The notes: generated by a model not told the origin, from the sequence alone. A stretch of DNA of 64,000 nt from Wenzhouxiangella sp. AB-CW3 (GCF_014725735.1 NZ_CP061368.1:1131225-1195224), one strand, 5' to 3'. Positions 48,995-56,623 are shown, counted from the first letter of the stretch. A program made the numbers and translations.

Positions 48995-49314
48995 GAACCG
49001 GAACCCTTCTTCGGGGACGACTCGCTCTCCCTGGCGAACCAGGCCGCGGCTTTTTTTAAGATCTCGCGTTCCTGGCGCAGCCGCCGGTTCTCACCGCGCA
49101 ATTTCGTCAGTTCAGCGCGCTCGGCCGAGGTCAGACCGTCGCCGCGCCGGCCCTCATCGCGGTCGGCCTGGACGACCCAGTTGCGGATCGACTGTGCGGT
49201 TGGTTCGAACTCCTTGGCCAGTGACTCGGGCGTGCGGCCTGAACGGACCAGATCGACCATCTGTTTGCGGAACTCCTCCGGATACGGGGAATGGGATCTT
49301 GGCATTTGGAACAC
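48991..49314 (-). CDS. IS3-family OrfA
   Basis: About 107 residues (MPRSHSPYPEEFRKQMVDLV after a short leader). The helix-turn-helix is in SLAKEFEPTAQSIRNWV, followed by a leucine-rich coiled coil (LTKLRGENRRLRQEREILKK). The slippery A7 lies in the ILKKAAAWF codons. It overlaps orfB by 4 bases, and slippage joins the frames upstream of VSAHRAEFPVA. Confidence 0.92.
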   Translation of the reverse strand: MFQMPRSHSPYPEEFRKQMVDLVRSGRTPESLAKEFEPTAQSIRNWVVQADRDEGRRGDGLTSAERAELTKLRGENRRLRQEREILKKAAAWFARESESSPKKGSGS

Positions 49315-49361
49315 CTCCTATTCTCAAAGGATCAGGTGTCCACGAAAGCGGGTCAAGACCA

Positions 49362-49535
49362 TAGTCCTCTTTTTCATTCCGAAAAAGGTCGGGAAACATA
49401 TCAAGACCGATACATGATCTTGAGCCTGGCATTAATCGTTGGTTTTTGCTTATTGACGAGGATTACTCTGATGGCGCAGTGTTCAATTTGTTTGGATCCT
49501 CGAGCATGTCTGGGTGGCGCTGGATGCCAGTATTG
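49362..49535 (+). pseudogene. Decayed copy of partner F plus the start of cassette G
   Basis: Bases 49362-49498 match 35359-35492, the 3' half of partner F (YMILSLALIVG, EDYSDGAVFNL), with substitutions and a one-base loss. The same junction into the cassette core follows (ILEHVW equivalent), then a deletion to VALDASI. Cassette sequence ends at about 49535, the right edge of the array. It shows that the F-G junction was once duplicated. Confidence 0.82.
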
Positions 49536-49539
49536 ACCT

Positions 49540-49712
49540 ACCTGATTCACCACCCGTCCGTCGGGAGGGGTCGTCAGGTCCTGTGGCTCTGGTGTTTCGC
49601 GACCGAGCAAGCCGGAGGCGTAGCCACTGCTACGGTGAGGACTTGCGACCGAGCGAAACGCCGCAGACGCTGGGCCTGGCGGCGCCGCAGCAGGGCGGGT
49701 GGTGAATCAGGT
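49540..49712. repeat. Palindromic MITE-like element 3 (about 173 bp)
   Basis: A 17-bp terminal inverted repeat, ACCTGATTCACCACCCG (49540-49556) and its exact complement (49696-49712). Inside, GCAAG (49607-49611), CCGGAG (49612-49617), the hairpin CGTAGC-cact-GCTACG, TGAGGA (49636-49641) and CTTGC (49642-49646) form a nested stem. The same order occurs in elements 1 and 2. It lies at the right edge of the accessory region. Confidence 0.75.
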
Positions 49713-49714
49713 GG

Positions 49715-49755
49715 GCAGTAAATATCCCCCGGCAAAGCCGGGGGATATTTACTGC
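49715..49755. terminator. Perfect 19-bp hairpin, candidate terminator
   Basis: Perfect stem GCAGTAAATATCCCCCGGC with an AAA loop. There is no T tract on either side, so rho-independent termination is uncertain. It sits 40 bases beyond the stop of the minus-strand phosphatase gene and at the edge of the palindromic element. Confidence 0.45.
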
Positions 49756-49794
49756 TTGGGCTGCCCCGGAGGGCCCGGGGCAGCCAGGTTCTTG

Positions 49795-50518
49795 TCAAAG
49801 CTGTTCCAGGCGATCTTCCGGAATGAGCTTCCAGATGGCTACCGCTCCGTTGCTGGAGACTTCGAGTTTGTAGACTTCATCGTTGCCTTGTCTGACTTCT
49901 GCAATGGCACGCTCGGGTTCGAGGTCGATCAGCTCTCCAATCACAAGCGGGTTCACGCCACTATGTCCTACCACCATCACGGTATGGCCCATATGCTTTT
50001 CAACCATTTCGCGGGTGAATGCTCCGACCCTTTCGGCGATGGATCGCAGGCTTTCTCCGCCATTCATGTCGTCATCAAGGGCGGCGAAGCGTGGCTGAAA
50101 TTCGGACCGCACTTCGGACTGAACTCGACCCTCGTAAATCCCTCGAGAGCGCTCGTTCAAACGCTCGTCAGGCACGACCTTGGCGCCGATGCTGTCAGCG
50201 ATGGTTTCGGCTGTCTGAATGGCGCGCACCAGCGCGCTGGGATAAATCCGATCGACTGTGACCGCCCCCCAGTTGTGCCGCGACCTGCTCTGCCTGTTGA
50301 ATGCCTGTATCGTTGAGCGGGTTGTCCGTATCGCCCTGAATCCGGTCCTGTGCATTCCAGTCTGTCTGTCCGTGACGCACGATGTACAAGGTCATCGTGT
50401 CGGAAGTCGTGGCACCATCGGTTTGGGCAACAGTTGCTCCCGGTATGCTCGTGGCAATCGCTAGAATGGCGGCAAGTGCCAGGCAGGTAGAGGGTATGTG
50501 GGTAAATCGACTCAGCAT
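49795..50518 (-). pseudogene. Exported histidine phosphatase, frameshifted
   Basis: Histidine phosphatase (phosphoglycerate-mutase/SixA-like) superfamily. Start at 50518 (MLSRFTHIPSTCLALAAILA, signal peptide) with GAGGAAAAG upstream. The phosphohistidine motif TLYIVRHGQTDWN and the second-His motif VVGHSGVNP lie in different frames. The break is at a six-G run near 50270; removing one G restores QLGAVTVDRIYPSALVRA. Either a real inactivating insertion or a sequencing error in a homopolymer. Substrate unknown; predicted periplasmic. Confidence 0.85.
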
Positions 50519-50895
50519 GATCTTTTCCTCATGGTTGGAAGGTTGCTTTCGTATCCCAAAGATCCGGGTGGCCAGACATCCAGGCCCGGTCACCGGAGAT
50601 CTTCAATCAGGTCTCCATGGTCCGCCGAGTTCACTCAGCCGAATCAGACTGTACCGACCGCAAATGACGTACCCATGACCGCAACTGTCCGTCTGGCCCA
50701 AATGGCGACAGCCCCCCCTCGGGGGCGGTGGCTGCTCCGGCAGGGACTCGAGGCGCCGGGTAGTGGCCTGAGGGCGCCGGGGGCGCGTAAATCCGGAGGG
50801 GAATGGGTCTTCCAATGAAGTGGCAGGATCGGTTATACTTGCCGGCTTGTCTGCCTCGTCATGAGGCCTGTTTGAACGATTCGGGAAGAGCAGTC
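50519..50895. other. Intergenic region upstream of rplS
   Basis: About 377 bases without a credible gene. It holds a GC hairpin (GCCCCC/GGGGGC, 50711-50726) and a candidate promoter just before rplS. No trmD-proximal operon sequence is recognisable. This is the right-hand counterpart of the trmD junction at 2736. Confidence 0.5.
50810..50839 (+). promoter_or_regulatory. Candidate rplS promoter
   Basis: TATACT (50834-50839) is a good -10 box, with a weak TTCCAA (50810-50815) 18 bases upstream. Since rplS is cut off from the rpsP-rimM-trmD promoter by 48 kb, it needs its own. Confidence 0.45.
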
Positions 50896-51270
50896 ATGAG
50901 CAACATCATCGACGAAATCAACAAGGAACAGACCGAGCGGGAAATCCCGGAATTCGGTGCCGGCGATACAGTCGTCGTGAATCTGTGGGTGCGTGAGGGC
51001 GATCGCCAGCGACTGCAGGCCTTTGAGGGTGTGGTGATTGCCAAGCGCAATCGCGGCGTGAATTCGGCCTTTACCGTGCGGAAGGTGTCCCACGGCACCG
51101 GGGTGGAGCGTGTGTTCCAGACCTATAGCCCCCTGATCGAGTCGGTCAAGGTGAAGCGTCGGGGCAAGGTGCGTCGCGCCAAGCTGTTCTACCTGCGCAA
51201 TCTGGAAGGCAAGGCCGCCCGCATCAAGGAAAAGCTGACCGGCCGCGCCCGGAACCGCGCTCGCGCCTGA
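50896..51270 (+). CDS. rplS: 50S ribosomal protein L19
   Basis: 124-residue large-subunit protein at the 30S-50S interface. Start ATG 50896 gives [20 protein letters not shown], the family N-terminus, with GGGAAGAG upstream; longer in-frame starts from 50803 add unrelated sequence. [20 protein letters not shown] and the C-terminal [20 protein letters not shown] are diagnostic. Normally fourth gene of the rpsP operon, here displaced and followed by its own terminator. Confidence 0.97.
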   Translation: MSNIIDEINKEQTEREIPEFGAGDTVVVNLWVREGDRQRLQAFEGVVIAKRNRGVNSAFTVRKVSHGTGVERVFQTYSPLIESVKVKRRGKVRRAKLFYLRNLEGKAARIKEKLTGRARNRARA

Positions 51271-51297
51271 TCCGGTTTTCCAGCGCTTTGCATAGCG

Positions 51298-51332
51298 AAA
51301 GGCCAGCCTCCGAGCTGGCCTTTTCTGTTTTT
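51298..51332 (+). terminator. Rho-independent terminator after rplS
   Basis: Stem AAAGGCCAGC with loop CTCCGA and complement GCTGGCCTTTT, followed by CTGTTTTT. It begins 28 bases after the rplS stop. Confidence 0.9.
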
Positions 51333-51381
51333 GCGGGCTCTGCGATCGTGATGACCGCACATTAGTGGGGTCAGGGGCCAG

Positions 51382-51858
51382 TCAGGAGGTTTTTGCGGGC
51401 TTCTTGCTGTCTTTCTGGTTGTCAGTCCCTTGGTCGGCTGCTGATTCTTCTGATTCTTCGGTTGCTTCCCCGTCGCTCATGTGTCCCAGCTGGCGTGGTG
51501 GTTCCTGGCCGCGGATCTTGCTCGAGCCGTTGAACTGTGCGCCGGACTCGATAATGAGTTCGCCCACGACTACATCGCCGTCAACGCGCCCACCCGCGGC
51601 GATTTCCAGCCGTTCGGCCTCGATGTTGCCCTGAAAGTGGCCGCTGACGAGTATGCGGCTTGCGTGAATTTCGCCGTCGATGCTGCCCTGCTCGCCGATG
51701 GCTACTTCGGCATCGGACTGCACCGTGCCTTCGATGCGGCCGTCAATATGCAGGTTGTCGGTCAGGGCAAGGTCGCCGACCAGCTTTGTGCCTGCTGCAA
51801 TGACGGTCGTTCCGGCACGCTGGCCGTTCTGCGCACGACCTCGGCTAATGATTCCCAT
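51382..51858 (-). CDS. Bactofilin
   Basis: 158 residues. The polymer-forming bactofilin core (DUF583) runs from about residue 18 to 118 with the repeating pattern of a right-handed beta-helix (LHIDGRIEGTVQSDAEVAIG, GRVDGDVVVGEL), flanked by a short basic N-terminus and an acidic, Lys-rich tail. Bactofilins form cytoskeletal filaments at the membrane that localise cell-wall enzymes. It is downstream of, and overlaps by 97 bases, the M23 peptidase gene, a pairing commonly seen for this family. Confidence 0.93.
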   Translation of the reverse strand: MGIISRGRAQNGQRAGTTVIAAGTKLVGDLALTDNLHIDGRIEGTVQSDAEVAIGEQGSIDGEIHASRILVSGHFQGNIEAERLEIAAGGRVDGDVVVGELIIESGAQFNGSSKIRGQEPPRQLGHMSDGEATEESEESAADQGTDNQKDSKKPAKTS

Positions 51859-52715
51859 TGAACGCGATCCTCTTTGGTAAACAAAACATCGTAGTCCTCA
51901 AGTGACCACTGCAGGAAGGGGGCGGGGTCTAGCCGCCGCTGCAAGTAGCGGACCTCGTAATGCAGGTGTGGGGCGGTCGATGCGCCGGTGTTGCCGGAAT
52001 ATCCCAGCAGTTGGCCGCGCTTGACGTAGCTGCCCGATTCGACCTTGATCTCGTCGAGGTGCCCGTACACGGTCGAAAACCCGTAGTTGTGGATCAGCTT
52101 GACCATCTTGCCCAGGCCGCTGTTGTGGTGCTTGGCGGCCCATTCCACCAGGCCGTCGGCGGTGGCGTAGATGGGGGTGCCGCGGGGGGCACGCAGGTCG
52201 ACGCCGCCGTGTTTGGCCATGCGGTCGTGAATGGGGTGGCGTCGCATGCCGAAGCTGCTGGTGACCCGGCCGGACTCCACGGGGTAGCCCGACGGTATGG
52301 ATTCGAGCATCAGGCGCTTTTCGAAAGCGGTCTGGCTGGCGGTGTCGATGCGCTGGACCAGCGGGCGCTCGGGTTCGGGTTGCAGTCCGACCAGGATCTC
52401 GATCTGGTCTATCTCGGCGCTGATGGCCGACAGGGCGCGGGCCTTGTCTTCAACTTCGTCCTGGAGCTGGGCGCGCTCGGACAGCAGTGCAGCGTTACTA
52501 CTGGCAATGGTGTCATGCAGGGCCTGGAGCTCGTCGACCTCGGCGTTGAGGCTGCCGACCTTGCCCGCGAGCATATGTATCATCAGCGACCCGCCCAGGA
52601 AGATCAGCGCGAGCCCGGCCACGATTCCGGCCAGGGTTCGGCGCATCAGCTGGCTCAGGGTGAAGTGGCGCGCGCCGCGGTAGTCGGTGATCGTGATCTG
52701 GTAACGATGACGCAT
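51762..52715 (-). CDS. M23-family (LytM) metallopeptidase with N-terminal membrane anchor
   Basis: Cell-wall endopeptidase, 317 residues from ATG 52715 (MRHRYQITITDYRGARHF). One membrane segment (LAGIVAGLALIFLGGSLMIH, about residues 28-47), a periplasmic coiled coil (about 50-105) and a C-terminal LytM domain. Zinc ligands are visible in KHGGVDLRA (HxxxD) and HLHYEVR (HxH). The C-terminal 30 residues overlap the bactofilin gene in another frame. It likely cleaves peptidoglycan crosslinks at a site set by bactofilin. Confidence 0.92.
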   Translation of the reverse strand: MRHRYQITITDYRGARHFTLSQLMRRTLAGIVAGLALIFLGGSLMIHMLAGKVGSLNAEVDELQALHDTIASSNAALLSERAQLQDEVEDKARALSAISAEIDQIEILVGLQPEPERPLVQRIDTASQTAFEKRLMLESIPSGYPVESGRVTSSFGMRRHPIHDRMAKHGGVDLRAPRGTPIYATADGLVEWAAKHHNSGLGKMVKLIHNYGFSTVYGHLDEIKVESGSYVKRGQLLGYSGNTGASTAPHLHYEVRYLQRRLDPAPFLQWSLEDYDVLFTKEDRVQWESLAEVVRRTASVPERPSLQQAQSWSATLP

Positions 52716-52955
52716 GGCGATTCTTTGTGGTTTTGGCTGGTTTTTGCGGGCGCAATGACGCCCGCGAGCCGCTTGGCCGCATGTCGGCTCGTGGATCCGT
52801 TTTCCGGCCAGGCCCGTCGTCACGGGCAGCGAGTTATTATGCGGGGAGGGGCGGCTCGATGCAAATCGGGCCCGGGCGGGTGTGGCACGACTTGAAAACG
52901 GCCCCGACGAGGCCCAATTTTGTCCCGTCTCTCAAGCTGTTCGTCGAGTTGTGAC

Positions 52956-54866
52956 ATGAGCGAAGCATTCAGTGCCGAAACCCGGTCTTTCGATACCGAG
53001 GTCCATCAGCTGCTCAAGCTGATGATCAACGCCCTCTATTCCAATCGGGAAATCTTCCTGCGGGAGCTGATTTCCAATGCCTCGGATGCCAGCGATAAGC
53101 TGCGTTTCGAAGCGCTGACCAACGAGGCCCTCAAGGGACTGGACCAGGATCTGGCCATTGACGTGAGCATCGACCCGGAGGCCGGCACGCTGGTGGTGTC
53201 GGACCGCGGCATTGGCATGAGTCGCGATGAGGTGGTGGCCAACCTGGGCACCATCGCGCGCTCGGGCACCCGCCAGTTTCTCGAGTCGCTGACCGGCGAC
53301 CAGAAAAAGGATGCCAGCCTGATCGGGCAGTTCGGCGTGGGTTTTTATTCGGCCTTCATCGTTGCCGACGAGGTCCAGGTGGAAACCCGCCGTGTCGGAG
53401 CGACAGCCGAGCAGGGGGTGCGCTGGGTATCGGCTGGAGATGGCCAGTATCGAATCGAGCCCTGCGAGCTGGCCGACCACGGCACCCGCGTCACGCTGAT
53501 CTTGCGTGAAGAGCATCGGGATTTGCTCAATCGCTGGCAGATCGAGCGCATTATCCGCCACTACTCAAATCACATCGCGTTCCCGATCCGGCTGACCGAG
53601 GCCGGCAAGGATGAGGACGCGGCCACCGTCAACGACAGCCAGGCGCTGTGGTCGCGGCCCAGGAGCGACATCGAGCAGGCCGAATACGAGGAGTTTTATT
53701 CCAGCCTGACCGGCGATACGGAAAAACCGGTGAGCTGGGCGCATCACCATGTGGAGGGCAGCCAGCGCTACAGCCTGCTGCTGTACCTGCCGGGCCAGGC
53801 GCCGTTCGACATGCTGATCAACCGCGATGAACGCGAGGGCGTCAAGCTCTATATCCAACGTGTGTTCATCATGGATGCCGCCGAACAGGTGGTGCCGCGC
53901 TATCTGCGCTTCATGCGCGGGGTGGTGGATTCGGCCGATCTGCCGCTCAATGTTTCGCGCGAGATCCTGCAGGACAGTCCGCTGCTCAAGAAGATTCGCG
54001 CCACGGTGGTCAAGCGCAGTCTCGACCTGATCGAGAAGCTGGCCAAGGAAGGCGGTGAGCGCTGGGAGCAGTTCTGGAAGGCATTCGGGTCGGTGCTGAA
54101 AGAAGGCGTGATCGAGGACTTCGAGCAACGCGAGCGCATTGCCTCGCTATTGCGTTTTGCCTCCACCCATGAAGACAGCGCAGGCGAGACGGTTGGTCTG
54201 GACGACTATCTGTCGCGCATGGGCGAAGATGATGACACCATCTGGTTCCTGACGGCCGACTCGCTAAAGGTGGCCCAGAACAGCCCGCACCTCGAAGCCT
54301 TTCGCCAGCGCGGCATCGAAGTGCTGTTGCTGACCGACCGGATCGACGAATGGCTGGTCGCCCACCTGGACGAGTACAAGAGCAAGAAGCTCAAGTCGGT
54401 AGCCCGTGGAAAGCTGGATCTGGATGACGAGGCAGCCGAACCCGACGAAGCGGCCTCGAAACTGGCCGGGCGCATCAAGCGGGCACTGGGTGATGTGGTC
54501 GGCAATGTGCAGCCGGGCACACGTCTGACCGAGTCCCCGGGCTGCATCGTGGCCGATGAGCACGGCATGACGCTGCAAATGCAGAAGATGTTGCGCCAGG
54601 CCGGCCAGGAGGTGCCTGAAACGAAGCCTGATCTGGAGATCAACGCCGGTCACCCACTGCTTCAGGCCATGGACGGGATCAGTGACGACAAGCGCTTCGG
54701 CGAGCTCTCACAACTGTTGTTTGACCAGGCCCTGCTGGCCGAGGGTGGCGAGCTGGCTGATCCGGCCGCCTACGTGCGCCGGGTGAATACCCTGCTGGTC
54801 GAGGCGCTGGCTCCAAGGGCCGGCAAGGACGACAGCGGGGATGGGCAGCATGCCGCCTCGTCCTGA
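52956..54866 (+). CDS. htpG: Molecular chaperone HtpG (Hsp90)
   Basis: Cytoplasmic ATP-dependent chaperone, 636 residues from ATG 52956 (MSEAFSAETRSFDTEVHQLL). GHKL ATPase motifs: ELISNASDASDKLR, DRGIGMSRDEV and GQFGVGFYSAF. The middle domain contains YIQRVFIMDAAEQVVPRYLRF and NVSREILQ, and the C-terminal dimerisation domain is complete. An in-frame start at 52920 adds a short non-homologous leader. The 3' end overlaps the channel gene by 26 bases. Confidence 0.97.
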   Translation: MSEAFSAETRSFDTEVHQLLKLMINALYSNREIFLRELISNASDASDKLRFEALTNEALKGLDQDLAIDVSIDPEAGTLVVSDRGIGMSRDEVVANLGTIARSGTRQFLESLTGDQKKDASLIGQFGVGFYSAFIVADEVQVETRRVGATAEQGVRWVSAGDGQYRIEPCELADHGTRVTLILREEHRDLLNRWQIERIIRHYSNHIAFPIRLTEAGKDEDAATVNDSQALWSRPRSDIEQAEYEEFYSSLTGDTEKPVSWAHHHVEGSQRYSLLLYLPGQAPFDMLINRDEREGVKLYIQRVFIMDAAEQVVPRYLRFMRGVVDSADLPLNVSREILQDSPLLKKIRATVVKRSLDLIEKLAKEGGERWEQFWKAFGSVLKEGVIEDFEQRERIASLLRFASTHEDSAGETVGLDDYLSRMGEDDDTIWFLTADSLKVAQNSPHLEAFRQRGIEVLLLTDRIDEWLVAHLDEYKSKKLKSVARGKLDLDDEAAEPDEAASKLAGRIKRALGDVVGNVQPGTRLTESPGCIVADEHGMTLQMQKMLRQAGQEVPETKPDLEINAGHPLLQAMDGISDDKRFGELSQLLFDQALLAEGGELADPAAYVRRVNTLLVEALAPRAGKDDSGDGQHAASS

Positions 54867-55656
54867 TATCGACACGACAGACTTTGCCCCCTGGCGTATT
54901 CGCCTGGGGCACTGGGTCGAAGGCGTTCCGTTTACCCGCTTTATCATCGCGCTGATCATCATCAACGCGGTGATCTTGGGGCTGGAGACCTCGCCGGCGG
55001 TGATGGCGCAGGCTGGCGGCCTGCTGCTGACCACCAATGCCCTCATCCTGGCGGTATTTGTCGTCGAGATCCTGCTCAAGCTGGTGGCGTTCGGCCCGCG
55101 TTTCTTCCGTTCGGGCTGGAACCTGTTCGACTTCTTCGTCGTAGGTATTTCGCTGGTGCCGGCCGCCGGCCCGTTCGAGATCCTGCGTGCCCTGCGCGTG
55201 TTGCGCGTGCTCAGGCTGCTGTCCCAGATTCCGCGTCTGCGCGCCATCATCGAATCGATCATGCGTTCGCTGCCCGGCATCGGCTGGACCGCGCTGCTGC
55301 TGGTGCTGATCTTCTACGTCTTCGCCGTCATGGGCACCATGCTGTTCCGCGACAGCTTCCCGGAGTACTGGGGCAACCTGGGCGCCAGCCTGTTTTCCCT
55401 GTTTCAGATCATGACGCTGGAGTCCTGGTCATCGGGCATCGCCCGCCCCATGCAGGAAGTCTATCCCTGGATCTGGGTCTATTTCGTACCCTTCATCCTG
55501 ATCTCCTCGTTCATGGTCCTCAACCTGTTCATCGCCATCATCGTGACAGCCACCCAATCCATCCACGCCGACGAAGAAGAACTGGCCCGCCAGGAAGTCC
55601 TACGCGAACTACGCAACATCAACCAACGCCTCCAACGCCTGGAAGAACGCAACTAA
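54841..55656 (+). CDS. Bacterial voltage-gated sodium channel (NaChBac/Nav type)
   Basis: 271 residues forming one six-helix channel subunit (tetramer expected). S1-S3 are visible from FTRFIIALIIINAVILG, and the voltage sensor S4 has regularly spaced arginines (RALRVLRVLRLL). The pore contains the selectivity filter TLESWSSG, matching the TLESW filter of bacterial Na+ channels. S6 is MVLNLFIAIIVTATQS, followed by a C-terminal coiled coil. It starts inside the htpG 3' end (26-base overlap). Likely role: Na+ entry for motility or pH homeostasis. Confidence 0.95.
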   Translation: MGSMPPRPDIDTTDFAPWRIRLGHWVEGVPFTRFIIALIIINAVILGLETSPAVMAQAGGLLLTTNALILAVFVVEILLKLVAFGPRFFRSGWNLFDFFVVGISLVPAAGPFEILRALRVLRVLRLLSQIPRLRAIIESIMRSLPGIGWTALLLVLIFYVFAVMGTMLFRDSFPEYWGNLGASLFSLFQIMTLESWSSGIARPMQEVYPWIWVYFVPFILISSFMVLNLFIAIIVTATQSIHADEEELARQEVLRELRNINQRLQRLEERN

Positions 55657-55664
55657 CCCATCAC

Positions 55665-55720
55665 CTAACACCTAACACTTAACACTTCACACTTCACACT
55701 TCACACTTCACACTTAACCC
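55665..55720. repeat. Eight-unit heptanucleotide tandem repeat
   Basis: Period-7 array: CTAACAC twice, TTAACAC, TTCACAC four times, then TTAACCC. It lies between the channel stop and the hslR start, ending 8 bases before the hslR ATG, so copy number could affect hslR expression. Confidence 0.9.
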
Positions 55721-55728
55721 TCATCCCC

Positions 55729-56109
55729 ATGCCCCCCGTAAGACTAGACAAATGGCTATGGGCCGCCCGCTTCTTCAAGACCCGCTCGCTGGCCAGCCAG
55801 GCCGTGCGTGGCGGCAAGGTCGAGATCAACGGCGCCAGCCCCAAGCCGTCGCGGCTGGTGCGCGTGGGCGATCGCTTGCGCATTACCCGTGGTGAACTGG
55901 TCTTCGAGGTGATCGTCGAGCAACTGGGCGAACGCCGGGTATCGGCGCCGCTGGCCCGCGAGATGTATGCCGAAACCGAAGCCGGCCGCAAGGCGCGCGA
56001 GCAGCAGATCGAGCAGCGGCGCCAGGAGCGTGCGGCGGGTGAGGGGCCGGCAGGGCGTCCCGACAAGCGCCAGCGTCGTCAGATTCGTCGTTTCGTGCGC
56101 GGCAAGTAG
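55729..56109 (+). CDS. hslR: Ribosome-associated heat-shock protein Hsp15 (S4 domain)
   Basis: 126 residues; RNA-binding protein that rescues 50S subunits carrying stalled peptidyl-tRNA. The N-terminal S4 fold is clear: VRLDKWLWAARFFKTRSLAS and GGKVEINGASPKPSRLVRVG. A basic C-terminal tail (RRQERAAGEG to RRFVRGK) is typical. The ATG follows the heptamer repeat and has no strong ribosome-binding site. Confidence 0.95.
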   Translation: MPPVRLDKWLWAARFFKTRSLASQAVRGGKVEINGASPKPSRLVRVGDRLRITRGELVFEVIVEQLGERRVSAPLAREMYAETEAGRKAREQQIEQRRQERAAGEGPAGRPDKRQRRQIRRFVRGK

Positions 56110-56159
56110 TTGTCCGATTTGATCTGTATCATAATGAAGATGCATATTGGACGCTACTA

Positions 56160-56546
56160 TTGCCCCATCGCCGTTTCCAGGTCCTGGCACCGACCGTGAC
56201 TGATCGCTACAACCGCTACTGGCTTCCGTTTCTGCTGCTCGCCATTCTGGCGCGGGGTGCGGTGGTCGACGGCTACATGCCCAGCGAGGACGGTCTCAAG
56301 GTTTGCCCTTCCGGCGGCTTGCATGGCGTGGCTGTATCAGATGGTAACGATGGCCATGGCCACGACGATGCGCCGGAGTGTCCCTGGAAGTCCGTGTTCT
56401 CCAGCGCCGTGCCGGTGCCGACACCGGACTCGCTGGCCACCATTGCTCCCGTTCACCAGCCGCCTTTCCTGGCCGCGGTGGATCATGCGGGGCAACGACT
56501 CACCGGCCTTCCACCCACTCGTGCACCTCCTGTCTCGATCTCCTGA
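56160..56546 (+). CDS. DUF2946-like small exported protein
   Basis: 128 residues if started at TTG 56160; GTG 56196 (MTDRYNRYWLPFLLLAILA) is equally plausible and puts a hydrophobic signal or anchor near the N-terminus. Then RGAVVDGYMPSEDGLKVCPS, a His/Asp-rich stretch (DGNDGHGHDD), a second Cys (ECPWKS) and a Pro-rich C-terminus with RAPP. This resembles the DUF2946 proteins often found beside TonB-dependent metal receptors. A metal-related role fits the neighbouring copper receptor. Function otherwise unknown. Confidence 0.6.
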   Translation: MPHRRFQVLAPTVTDRYNRYWLPFLLLAILARGAVVDGYMPSEDGLKVCPSGGLHGVAVSDGNDGHGHDDAPECPWKSVFSSAVPVPTPDSLATIAPVHQPPFLAAVDHAGQRLTGLPPTRAPPVSIS

Positions 56547-56623
56547 CCCACTCCCGAAATCGAGTTTTTCGGAGCCGCGGCATTGCAGCGCCCGGCTCGC
56601 TATGAAACAGGAGATTCAAGATC

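Larger units (their letters stand above)
48105..49361 (-). mobile_element. Second type of IS3-family element (about 1257 bp)
   Basis: Left end TGGTCTTACCCCGCTTCAGT and, read inward, right end TGGTCTTGACCCGCTTTCGT form imperfect inverted repeats around orfA and orfB. No matching target duplication is visible. The left flank is cassette I and the right flank is a decayed copy of partner F, so DNA beside the element has been lost or rearranged. Confidence 0.85.

Noticed and set aside
18697-49535. The repeated cassettes as an assembly artefact of collapsed or expanded repeats
   Set aside because: Each copy has a distinct tail, partner gene, 5' breakpoint and set of substitutions, and the insertion sequences have clean target duplications, which misassembly would not generate. 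Long-read confirmation would still help at the IS3 copy 2 and IS3-family right-edge junctions.
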